Shown: piece after piece, positions 1-5,904 of the stretch | Numbering within the stretch: the first letter of the stretch is position 1 | Layout: each line of letters starts with the position of its first letter | NCBI GenBank assembly: GCA_902470835.1 | Contig: CABRHR010000107.1 | Coordinates: 1-6,381 of the forward strand | DNA length: 6,381 bases | Source of the DNA: an uncultured Collinsella sp. | Lineage (GTDB): Bacteria > Actinomycetota > Coriobacteriia > Coriobacteriales > Coriobacteriaceae | Direction of reading: 5' to 3' | Notes under the pieces: generated by a model | Told to the model about the DNA's origin: nothing | Seen by the model: the letters and a program-made list of their open reading frames with translations, nothing else | The model's database searches: none | Translations under genes and position numbers: made by a program

Positions 1-34
1 GTCTCGTGGGCTCGGAGATGTGTATAAGAGACAG
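1..34. other. Nextera sequencing adapter (artefact)
   Basis: These bases match the Illumina Nextera read-2 transposase adapter. Positions 16-34 are the 19-bp Tn5 mosaic end AGATGTGTATAAGAGACAG, preceded by the 15-base read-2 tail GTCTCGTGGGCTCGG. It is leftover library sequence at the contig end, not genome and not a natural Tn5 insertion, because the synthetic tail is present. It causes false protein ends: read on the plus strand it gives the known contaminant peptide GSEMCIRDR, and on the minus strand it keeps the hyfB frame open with a meaningless tail. Genomic sequence begins at 35. Confidence 0.98.
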
Positions 35-1646
35 GCGCAATGGCGATCGCGGGCGTGGAAGTGGCAGCGCCGGAGTACTGGTTCATGAGCTCCATGCCCT
101 CGGCGGCAAACACGCCACCGTACGGATGCAGCACGGACGCGGCGACATCGACCAGCACGGGCGCGATCACAGGAGCGCCAATGCCCAGCACGACGCAGAT
201 GGCCGCGAGCAGGCCCTGCGCAAACACCATGGGGGCGGGAACCTCCTTGGCATTGGCCGCGGCCTCGGAGCGGGGCGCGGAGGCAAAGGAGACGCCATAG
301 GCCTTGACGAAGCACGTGACAGCCAGAGCGCCGGTAATGGCAAGTGCGACGGCAGCGAACACGGCCACGATCATGACGGCCTTGTCGCCCTGCATGGCGG
401 CGTTAAACAACGACTGGTAGGTAAACCACTCGGACACAAAGCCGTTGAAGGGCGGGATGGCCGAGATGGCAAGCGCGCCGACGAGGAAGCAGATGGCCGT
501 AGCCGGCATACGACGGAACAGGCCGCCCATCTTCTCCATATTGCGCGTACCCGTGGAGTACAGCAGCGCACCGGCGCCCAAGAACAGCTCGCCCTTAAAC
601 ATCGCGTGGTTAAACGTGTGATAGAGGGCGGCCATCAGAGCCAGGACGGCGATGCCGACCGAGTTGAGCGCCATAGCGGCCATGGAGGCGCCGACGCCGA
701 GCAGAATGATGCCGATGTTCTCGACGGAGTGATAGGCCAGCAGGCGCTTGATGTCATGCTCCTGCAGGGCGAAGGCCACGCCGAGGACCGACGAGATCGC
801 ACCGAAGACCATGACCATAAGACCCCACCAGACCTGAACGCCAGAGGCGGAGAGCAGGTCGAGGCCCACTTTGAGGATGCCGAAGATACCGATCTTGATC
901 ATGCCGCCGGACATGAGGGCCGACACGTTGGACGGCGCCTCGGGATGTGCCTTGGGCAGCCAGCCATGCAGCGGGATGATACCGGCCTTGGCGCCAAAGC
1001 CAAAGAAGGCGAGCACGAAGCACACGGATGCGACCGCGGGGCTAAACTGCGTAGCGCGGAAATCCGCAAAGGCAAACGAGCCGCCGGCGAAGTTAGTCAT
1101 GGTGAGGAAGCTCGCCATGATGAGCACAAAGCCCACGTGCGCGATCACGAAGTAGAGCCAACCGCCGTGGATGGAGTTCTCGTTCTCCTCGATCACGACC
1201 AGGAAGTACGAGGTCAGCGACATGAGCTCAAAGGCGACCAGGAACCAAAACACGTTGTCGGCGGTGATGACGAGCATCATGGACGCCACGAAGGTGTTAA
1301 AGAAGAAGCCGGCGCGGCCCTTTTTGCCCGGGTACTCATCAAAGTAGTTGAGACCGTAGATCGAGCCGGCAAACGCGAGCACCGAGATGAGCGCCACGAA
1401 CAGGCCGGACAGCTGGTTGAGCAGCAGCTGGAAATGGGCAAACGGGAAGAACACGATGGTGTCGACCGACGTGACATCGCCCAGCACGGCCTGGATACCG
1501 GCCACAAACGAAAGCACCGCGGCGACGGCGCCGATTAGGCAGCCGGCGGTCTTGGCGGCGTTATCGGCCTTGATCAGCAGAACCGAGGCGAGCGCACCGA
1601 TGCACGAGACGGCAAGCGATGCGATAAACAGCGTCATGCTATCCAT
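35..1646 (-). CDS. hyfB: Hydrogenase-4/FHL membrane subunit B, 3'-truncated
   Basis: This is the large antiporter-like membrane subunit of a formate hydrogenlyase, related to E. coli HyfB/HycC and to the proton-pumping subunits NuoL/NuoM of complex I. It anchors the hydrogenase and may couple H2 evolution to ion movement. Only the first 537 codons are present; HycC is about 600 and HyfB about 670 residues, so the C-terminus is lost at the contig end and the frame runs on into adapter. The ATG at 1646 is preceded by AGGGAG 8 bases upstream and overlaps the end of hyfA by 8 bases (ATGGATAG), implying translational coupling. About a dozen hydrophobic segments are visible. Family motifs include FELMS with the conserved membrane glutamate E140, FGFGAKAG with lysine K220, LPKAHPEAPSNVSALMSG (230-247), QEHDIKRLLAYHSVENIGI (295-313) and FNHAMFKGELFLGAG (345-359). 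E140 and K220 correspond to the conserved Glu/Lys pair of complex I antiporter subunits. Choosing HyfB over HycC is less certain without the C-terminus. Confidence 0.93.
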
Positions 1647-2256
1647 TGTTTACGCTCCCTTCTGCTTTCTCGGACAGGCCCTGGGCCACAGCGGTAACGT
1701 CGACGACCGGACCGTTTTCGATCGAGCGCAGGCGCTTGGCCTCGTCGAGCTCGCGATCGGCCGCGCCACCCATGACGGTCAGCGCCTTGGTAGGGCACGC
1801 CGCCACACAATGCGGGCCGTCCGGATCGAATGCGCACAGGTCGCACTTGACAGCGCAGGTGTACTGGCCAGGAGCCCACGTAAGCAGGCTGCTCAGGGAC
1901 TTAGGATACGAAGGCGTCGGGTCGCACATGCCTGCGACACCGGCGATAGACGTGCCATCGGGATGGATGGCTCCGAAGGGGCACGCGATGGCGCACAGCC
2001 TGCACCCGATGCACTCCTGCTCCTTGACGTGGATGCGATCGCCATCGTGCTCGATGGCATTCACCGGGCAAACCTCGGCGCAGGGGGCACCCTCGCAATG
2101 GTGGCAGGCAAGGGCGGCCGAAATACCGCCGGTCTTCACGAGCGCCAAGCGCGGCGTATCCTGAAGACCCTGCATCCGGTGGGCGTCGGCACAGGCGGAC
2201 TGGCATGTTCCGCAGCCGATGCACCTCTCCGGGTTGATGTCGATGAAGCGGTTCAT
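1639..2256 (-). CDS. hyfA: Four-cluster ferredoxin subunit of hydrogenase (HyfA/HycB-like)
   Basis: This is a cytoplasmic 205-residue iron-sulfur protein expected to carry electrons from formate dehydrogenase H to the [NiFe] hydrogenase of the FHL complex. Sixteen cysteines form four [4Fe-4S] sites: CIGCGTCQSAC (12-22), CHHCEGAPCAEVCP, CIGCRLCAIACP and CDLC followed by CVAACP. Length and order match E. coli HycB/HyfA (about 205 residues), including the linker with LLTWAPGQ before the last cysteine group. The start is taken as ATG at 2256, giving MNRFIDINPERCIGC, which parallels the family N-terminus MNRF; AAAGGAAG lies 5 bases upstream. An in-frame GTG two codons earlier (2262) is possible but sits on the ribosome binding site. 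It follows a hairpin after fdhF and overlaps hyfB by 8 bases. HyfA is preferred over HycB because hyfB follows, but the two are close paralogues. Confidence 0.9.
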   Translation of the reverse strand: MNRFIDINPERCIGCGTCQSACADAHRMQGLQDTPRLALVKTGGISAALACHHCEGAPCAEVCPVNAIEHDGDRIHVKEQECIGCRLCAIACPFGAIHPDGTSIAGVAGMCDPTPSYPKSLSSLLTWAPGQYTCAVKCDLCAFDPDGPHCVAACPTKALTVMGGAADRELDEAKRLRSIENGPVVDVTAVAQGLSEKAEGSVNNG

Positions 2257-2269
2257 CCCCACTTCCTTT

Positions 2270-2313
2270 CAAAATAACGGGCCGGGCTCCCGAACGTACG
2301 GGACGCCCGGCCC
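2270..2313 (-). terminator. Hairpin with T tract between fdhF and hyfA
   Basis: A 9-bp perfect stem, GGGCCGGGC (2279-2287) with GCCCGGCCC (2305-2313), continues inward as TCCCG (2288-2292) with CGGGA (2299-2303) around a 6-base loop, with one bulged base at 2304. Read on the minus strand it is followed by GTTATTTTG (2278-2270), so it has the form of an intrinsic terminator for the fdhF transcript. On the plus strand the bases after it are AAATAG, so it is not a plus-strand terminator. It ends right against the hyfA ribosome binding site. Because hyfA and hyfB belong to the same complex, partial termination or an mRNA-processing/stability role that lowers hyf expression relative to fdhF is as likely as full termination. 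Confidence 0.72.
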
Positions 2314-2334
2314 AAATAGCCAACGAGAACGGGA

Positions 2335-4557
2335 CTACACGATTTGGTTCACGTGCGTCTCGTCGTCGAACTTGGCGGCGCCGGGCTCAACGTCCTGGGG
2401 AGCGGCGGCGTCCACCAGAGCCTGCTTGAGCTCGGTGTACTGACGCTCGACCTCGCCCTCGGCCCAGACCTGGTCGGCGATAGCGTCGACCTGGCAGGCG
2501 GAGAACTTGTCCTCGGGCGTATGCGAGACCGGGTCGACCTTGTGAATGGTCAGCTCGTTGCATTTGCCGATCCACCACTGGTAGGTCATGTAGACCGTGC
2601 CCTTGTTGATGCGATCGCTCACGTCGGCACGGCTGTATACCTGGCCGCGGCGGCTGTGAATCGAGACGATGTCGCCATTCTTGATGCCGCGTGCCTCGGC
2701 GTCCGCGGGATTCATGCGGACAAAGCCGGGCTCGTCGGCGAGCAGCGCCAGCGTCTTGCAGTTGCCGGTCATCGAGCGGCAGCTGTAGTGGCCGACCTCG
2801 CGGACGGTGCACAGGATGAGCGGGTACTCATCATCGGGAAGCTCGGAGGGCGCCTCCCAGTCGTGCGCCATCAGGTTGGCGCGGCCGTCCTTGGTGGTGA
2901 ACTTGCCACCAGCGAACATGTCGGGCGTACCGTGGTCGTTCACATCGGTGCTCTTGACGGGCCACTGGGCGTAGCCGCCCTCGGGAGCCATCTTCTCGTA
3001 GGTCGCGCCCACAAAGTTGGGGCACAGGCTAATGCACTCGTTCCAGATCTGCTCGGTGTTGTCGTAGTGCATGGGGTAACCCATGCGCGTAGACAGGTCC
3101 GCGAAGATCTCCCAGTCGTGACGGCACTCGCCCTTGGGCGGAACAGCCGCGTCAAAGTGCTGGAAGCTACGGTCGGATGCGGTAAAGACACCCTCGTGCT
3201 CGCCCCAAGAGGTAGCGGGCAGGATGACGTCGGCGAGCATGGTCGTCTGCGTCATAAAGATGTCCTGGCAAATGAACAGATCCAGCTCGGAGAGCGTCTT
3301 GCGCATACCGGCCGAATCGGGCTCGGTCTGCACCGGGTCCTCGCCGTAGTTGTAGAAGCAGTGCACCTTGCCCTCGTCGACCAGGTGACCCAGGTCGGTG
3401 AGCTTGTAGCCCTCCTCGAGCGGGAGCTTTTCCTCGGGCACGCCCCAAGCCTTGGCAAACTTGGCACGCACTGCGGGGTCGGTGACTTTCTGGTAGCCAG
3501 GGTACAGGTTGGGCAGCATGCCCATATCGCAGGAGCCCTGGACGTTGTTCTGACCACGCACGGGCGCGAGGCCGGAGTTGGGTTTGCCGATCTGGCCGGC
3601 AACGCAGGCGATGGAGGCGATGGTGTGCACCGTCTTCAGGTTCTGCTTCTGCTGGCATACGCCCATGCCCCAGCCAATGATGGCGGAAGGCTTCGCCGTG
3701 GCGTACATCTCGGCAGCTTGGTGGATCAACGCGGGCTCGACACCCGTGATGTCCTGTACGGATTCGGGAGTGTAGTTCTTGATGGTCTCCCACCACTCGT
3801 CAAAGCCGTTCGTGTGCTCGGCGACGAATTCCTTGTCGTAGAGGCCATCGTTGACCAAGCAGTTGGCAAAGGCGTTGAGGAACGCAACGTTGCAACCGTT
3901 CTTGATCGGAAGGTAGAGATCGGCGATACGCGCGGTTTCGATATGGCGCGGGTCGGCGACGATGATCTTGCAACCCTTTTCTTTGGCTCGCACGATACGC
4001 CTTGCGACGATGGGGTGCGAATCGGCAGGGTTATAGCCGAAGAGGAAAATGCAGCCCGCATCCTCCATACCGGGGATGGAGCATGACATGCAACCTGAAC
4101 CAACCGTGTCCATCAGACCGAGGACAGTAGGGCCGTGTCAAGTACGGGCGCAGTTGTCCACGCTGTGGGTGCCGATGCACGCACGCGTAAACTTCTGCAT
4201 GACGTAGTTCGCCTCATTGCCGCCGCCTCGCGAAGAGCCGGTGGTCATGACAGCGTTAGGACCATATTCGTCAATTATGGCCTGCATCTTAGATGCGGTG
4301 AAATCCAGTGCCTCGTCCCAGCTTACGCGCTCAAGATCCGCGCCCTTGGTGCGACGGATCATCGGGTGCAGTACGCGAGGAGTCAAGATCTTGGTGTCGT
4401 TGATGAAGTCGTAGCCGCTCATGCCCTTAAGGCACAGCTCGCTCTGGTTGGTGATGCCGTTGAGCGGTTCGGTACCCACGACCTGGCCGTTTTGGACCAA
4501 GAGGTTAAACTGGCAACCGGCGCCGCAATACGGGCAGATCACTTTATGCTTCTCCAT
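2335..4557 (-). CDS. fdhF: Formate dehydrogenase H, selenocysteine-containing
   Basis: This is the cytoplasmic molybdenum enzyme of formate hydrogenlyase, oxidising formate to CO2 with a bis-pterin-guanine-dinucleotide molybdenum centre, selenocysteine and one [4Fe-4S] cluster. The reading frame crosses an in-frame TGA at 4140-4138, so a standard translation splits it into a 3' piece starting at 4113 and a 5' piece ending at the TGA. Read as selenocysteine, this is U140, the same number as in E. coli FdhF, followed by H141 and GPTVLGL. The cluster ligands C8, C11, C15 (CPYCGAGC) and C42, and the adjacent K44, also match E. coli numbering. Other signatures are TTGSSRGGGNEANYVMQKF, FGYNPADSHP, RGQNNVQGSCDMG with R334 (E. 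coli R333), TSWGEHEGVFTASDR and VREVGHYSCRSMTGNC. Length is 740 residues against 715 in E. coli; the excess is mostly a C-terminal tail of about 25 residues. ATG 4557 is chosen over an upstream ATG at 4608 because AAGGAGG lies 5 bases before it and MEKHKVICPYC matches the family N-terminus. It lies between two ferredoxin genes that are its likely electron acceptors. Confidence 0.97.
4107..4140 (-). promoter_or_regulatory. Selenocysteine UGA codon and bacterial SECIS hairpin
   Basis: The TGA at 4140-4138 is followed by a candidate bacterial SECIS element inside the fdhF coding sequence. TGTCC (4126-4122) pairs with GGACA (4111-4107), enclosing TC, GGTCTG and AT; inner U-A and C-G pairs leave an apical loop of GGTCT. 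The E. coli fdhF SECIS also has GGUCU in its apical loop, with the GGT as the seventh codon after the UGA; that spacing is identical here. In E. coli this hairpin is bound by the elongation factor SelB carrying Sec-tRNA. The motif and spacing are seen directly; recoding is inferred from the match to the enzyme family. The selA, selB, selC and selD genes must lie elsewhere in the genome. Confidence 0.92.
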
Positions 4558-4562
4558 GACAC

Positions 4563-4569
4563 CCTCCTT
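4563..4569 (-). promoter_or_regulatory. Ribosome binding site of fdhF
   Basis: AAGGAGG on the minus strand, five bases before ATG 4557. It is a near-ideal Shine-Dalgarno sequence and settles the fdhF start against the in-frame ATG 17 codons upstream, which would add residues that the family lacks. Confidence 0.85.
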
Positions 4570-4580
4570 CCTTTCTCTGC

Positions 4581-4596
4581 TACCGAATGCTCGGTA
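4581..4596 (-). repeat. Short inverted repeat in the hydN-fdhF gap
   Basis: TACCGA (4581-4586) and TCGGTA (4591-4596) form a perfect 6-bp inverted repeat around a 4-base loop, in the 76-base gap between hydN and fdhF. On the minus strand no T tract follows it; the next bases are GCAGAGAAAGG leading into the fdhF ribosome binding site. It could be a small mRNA hairpin or chance. On the plus strand CTTATTTG follows, but no plus-strand gene ends here. Confidence 0.35.
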
Positions 4597-4633
4597 CTTA
4601 TTTGACAATCATTGGGCCTGTATGGCCACCCGC

Positions 4634-5152
4634 CTACGCCTCGTTTTCGATGGTGGCGCGGGCACGCTCGGCAGTCAGCTCCGCCAGGCGCTCCTCGTCT
4701 ACCAGGGTGAGGCCCTTGGTCGGGCACGCCTCGGCACACGCCGGACCGCCGGGACGGTCCACGCACAGGTCGCACTTAAGCACGAAGCTCTTGGTCTGCG
4801 AACCCACGCGCACGTCGCCCATCAAGACGGGGACCTGCGTGGTCGCCACGCTCACGGCGCCAAAGGGGCAGGCCATGACGCAGCTCTTGCAGCCGATGCA
4901 GTTGTCCTCGTTAACACCGATGCGATGGTTCTTTGGATCAAAGAACAAGGCACCCGTGGGGCAGGCCTTGGCGCACGGGGCATCCTCGCAGTGATGGCAA
5001 GCCACCGGTGCGGAGATCTCGTACGTACGCGTCACGCGCAGGCGCGGCGCGGCGATGTTACCGGGGATGTCGTGCGCCTCGATGCACGCCGCCATACAGG
5101 TTTGGCATCCAATGCAGCGTGAAGAATCAGCCACGACTCGTTTATTGCCCAT
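4634..5152 (-). CDS. hydN: HydN-like four-cluster ferredoxin
   Basis: This is a cytoplasmic 172-residue iron-sulfur protein matching E. coli HydN (175 residues), the electron carrier encoded beside fdhF and needed for full formate dehydrogenase H activity. Sixteen cysteines give four [4Fe-4S] sites: CIGCQTCMAAC (13-23), CHHCEDAPCAKACP, CIGCKSCVMACP and CDLC with CAEACP. The segment NCIGCKSCVMACPFGAVSV and the short loop before the last cysteine group resemble HydN more than HyfA/HycB, which have a longer linker with a W-x-PG motif. The start is ATG 5152 (MGNKRVVADSSRCIGC), with GGGAG 8 bases upstream. An in-frame GTG at 5260 would add 36 residues with no family counterpart and is rejected. 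It is the first gene of the cluster, 76 bases before fdhF, and is likely co-transcribed with it. Its upstream region is long and possibly structured. Confidence 0.9.
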   Translation of the reverse strand: MGNKRVVADSSRCIGCQTCMAACIEAHDIPGNIAAPRLRVTRTYEISAPVACHHCEDAPCAKACPTGALFFDPKNHRIGVNEDNCIGCKSCVMACPFGAVSVATTQVPVLMGDVRVGSQTKSFVLKCDLCVDRPGGPACAEACPTKGLTLVDEERLAELTAERARATIENEA

Positions 5153-5160
5153 GTTGTTCA

Positions 5161-5169
5161 CTCCCTCCT
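5161..5169 (-). promoter_or_regulatory. Ribosome binding site of hydN
   Basis: AGGAGGGAG on the minus strand ends 8 bases before ATG 5152. It supports this start over the GTG at 5260, whose nearest purine-rich stretch (GGAGGA) is about 12 bases away. Confidence 0.75.
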
Positions 5170-5192
5170 GAATCCCATGCCGGAGAGACCCT

Positions 5193-5231
5193 GTCGACGT
5201 TGTCCCAAGCCGCCCGTGGCCTGGCATCGAC
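5193..5231 (-). promoter_or_regulatory. Possible structured element in the hydN leader
   Basis: On the minus strand, CCAGGCC (5224-5218) can pair with GGCTTGG (5211-5205), seven pairs including one G-U, around the loop ACGGGC. An outer GTCGA (5231-5227) can pair with TCGAC (5197-5193). The element ends about 40 bases before the hydN start. A leader riboswitch is conceivable, since molybdenum-cofactor riboswitches are known ahead of molybdoenzyme genes, but I cannot match that consensus by eye. GC-rich sequence often folds by chance. Confidence 0.25.
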
Positions 5232-5330
5232 GTATCGAGCGCATGCGGCGAAACAGGCACTTCGATAGAGTTCCTCCAACGATATACAGGCTAAATATAC
5301 GCAGTTGCAGCTGGCAAACTTGAGCATAGG

Positions 5331-5361
5331 CCCTGCAATACGAGTGTATTGCAGGGGTTTT
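5331..5361 (+). terminator. Perfect 11-bp hairpin followed by TTTT
   Basis: CCCTGCAATAC (5331-5341) and GTATTGCAGGG (5346-5356) are perfect inverted repeats around a 4-base loop GAGT, followed on the plus strand by GTTTT (5357-5361). The form is that of an intrinsic terminator reading toward the antitoxin gene, although no plus-strand gene is visible before it. On the minus strand no T tract follows, so it would not terminate transcription toward hydN. The same dyad (TGCAATAC, 4 bases, GTATTGCA) could instead be a regulator binding site controlling hydN and fdhF. The hairpin is certain as a sequence; its role is not. Confidence 0.55.
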
Positions 5362-5471
5362 GGCAGGTTGGAATTATTCTCTAGAAGCTATAAAGGTGAG
5401 TGTATTACATGCGTACGCCTCTGAGATTTTTACGCGCTCTCATTTTGGATGTACTACGCTTGTATTTGTCT

Positions 5472-5510
5472 TAATGGTTATTTACTTGAGTGAAATAAAG
5501 TAATGGTTAT
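5472..5510 (+). repeat. 10-bp direct repeat TAATGGTTAT
   Basis: TAATGGTTAT occurs at 5472-5481 and again at 5501-5510, a 29-bp period, in the AT-rich part of the intergenic region. The second copy overlaps the candidate -10 hexamer of the antitoxin promoter and the first lies just before its -35. The placement would suit a regulator binding site, but AT-rich sequence yields such repeats by chance too. Confidence 0.4.
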
Positions 5511-5513
5511 AAG
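5486..5513 (+). promoter_or_regulatory. Candidate promoter of the toxin-antitoxin operon
   Basis: TTGAGT (5486-5491, 4 of 6 to the -35 consensus) is followed after 16 bases by TATAAG (5508-5513, 5 of 6 to the -10 consensus). Transcription would start near 5520, giving a leader of about 60 bases that includes the palindrome at 5526-5537. A second weaker -10-like hexamer, TATATT, lies at 5550-5555 without a good -35. Confidence 0.45.
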
Positions 5514-5525
5514 ATTCTAAGAGGT

Positions 5526-5537
5526 CGGCATATGCCG
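5526..5537. promoter_or_regulatory. 12-bp palindrome, possible antitoxin operator
   Basis: CGGCATATGCCG is a perfect palindrome lying 13 bases after the candidate -10 and 44 bases before the antitoxin start. It is nested in a wider inverted repeat, GTCGG (5524-5528) and CCGAC (5545-5549). Ribbon-helix-helix antitoxins usually repress their own operon by binding such palindromes, so an autoregulatory operator is a reasonable inference. Confidence 0.45.
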
Positions 5538-5568
5538 CATTAGACCGACTATATTGCACGCTAGCTAA

Positions 5569-5575
5569 GGGAGGG
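5569..5575 (+). promoter_or_regulatory. Ribosome binding site of the antitoxin gene
   Basis: GGGAGGG lies 5 bases before ATG 5581. It would be only 2 bases from the overlapping in-frame GTG at 5578, so ATG 5581 is the better start. Confidence 0.7.
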
Positions 5576-5580
5576 CAGTG

Positions 5581-5904
5581 ATGTCATCGACGCAAAAACG
5601 AGCCATCCTGCAGGTGCGCATTCGCGAGGAAGACAAGCAGCATGCCGAGCATCTCTACGACGCCATGGGCACATCGCTTGCCGAGGCCGTTCGCCTTTTT
5701 GTCGCGCAGAGCATTTTGATGCGCAAGCTTCCCTTTCAGCCGGTCGCCGTGCGCTCAAAGGACGGCACCGCCGCCTATGGATCGCTCAAAGCATATGGAG
5801 ACCCCAATCGCCGCTCCGAGGAGCGCAATGCCTGGATTGAGTACCTTGCTACAGAAAGCGACGAGTCGGTTTTGGGTCCCGAGGAAGTAGATATCCATGA
5901 GTAG
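5581..5904 (+). CDS. RelB/DinJ-family ribbon-helix-helix antitoxin
   Basis: This 107-residue protein looks like the antitoxin and autorepressor of a type II toxin-antitoxin operon. The N-terminal half has the RelB/DinJ pattern: a short strand ILQVRIREED (about 9-18) that would form the DNA-binding ribbon, a helix through KQHAEHLYDAMG, the turn TSLAEAVRLFVAQSILMRK as second helix, and the family hallmark LPF followed by QP at about 49-53. The C-terminal half is acidic (ATESDESVLGPEEVDIHE) and would be the toxin-binding tail. It overlaps the following PIN-domain gene by 8 bases (ATGAGTAG), the usual antitoxin-first, translationally coupled arrangement. The palindrome upstream is a candidate operator. 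RelB/DinJ antitoxins usually pair with RelE/YafQ-type RNases, so the PIN partner is less usual. The family call rests on the N-terminal pattern only. Confidence 0.82.
   Translation: MSSTQKRAILQVRIREEDKQHAEHLYDAMGTSLAEAVRLFVAQSILMRKLPFQPVAVRSKDGTAAYGSLKAYGDPNRRSEERNAWIEYLATESDESVLGPEEVDIHE

Larger units (their letters stand above)
5153..5580. other. Divergent intergenic region, 428 bases
   Basis: This gap lies between the minus-strand hydN and the plus-strand antitoxin gene and holds the control regions of both. From 5153 to about 5330 it is GC-rich and could be a hydN leader. From about 5370 to 5520 it turns clearly AT-rich, unlike the coding sequence on either side. Within it are an 11-bp inverted repeat, a candidate plus-strand promoter, a 10-bp direct repeat and a 12-bp palindrome, each listed separately. 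I found no convincing minus-strand promoter for hydN: hexamers such as TGTAAT near 5410 and AATAAT near 5375 lack a fitting -35. No tRNA or other recognisable RNA gene was seen. Confidence 0.7.

Noticed and set aside
16..34. Tn5 mosaic end as a natural transposon boundary
   Set aside because: The synthetic Nextera tail precedes it at the very contig end and no transposase gene is present, so it is library adapter.
6..1538. 510-codon open frame on the plus strand
   Set aside because: It is the antisense of hyfB, begins inside the sequencing adapter (GSEMCIRDR), is rich in His, Gly, Arg and Asp and resembles no family. High GC codon bias explains its length.
1387..2277. 296-codon plus-strand frame covering the hyfA region
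   Set aside because: It lies antisense to hyfA and the start of hyfB, has no recognisable domain and no good ribosome binding site.
2344..4086. 580-codon open frame on the plus strand
   Set aside because: It is the exact antisense shadow of fdhF. The minus-strand frame matches formate dehydrogenase H throughout, so the plus frame is a GC-bias artefact.
4138..4608. Separate 156-codon gene ending at TGA, followed by a second gene starting at 4113
   Set aside because: Both are parts of fdhF. The TGA is the selenocysteine codon and the sequence runs through it in the E. coli FdhF pattern, so this is neither a frameshift nor a pseudogene.
5313..5326. Possible sigma-54 type -24/-12 element (TGGCA ... 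GCA) near the hydN leader
   Set aside because: It is on the plus strand, facing away from hydN, and the GG to GC spacing is one base short. Nothing supports sigma-54 control here, unlike E. coli fdhF.
5142..5327. 61-codon minus-strand frame just upstream of hydN
   Set aside because: It overlaps the hydN start, has no clear Shine-Dalgarno sequence before its ATG and no recognisable motif. The several cysteines are not in a cluster pattern. A leader peptide cannot be excluded but is not supported.
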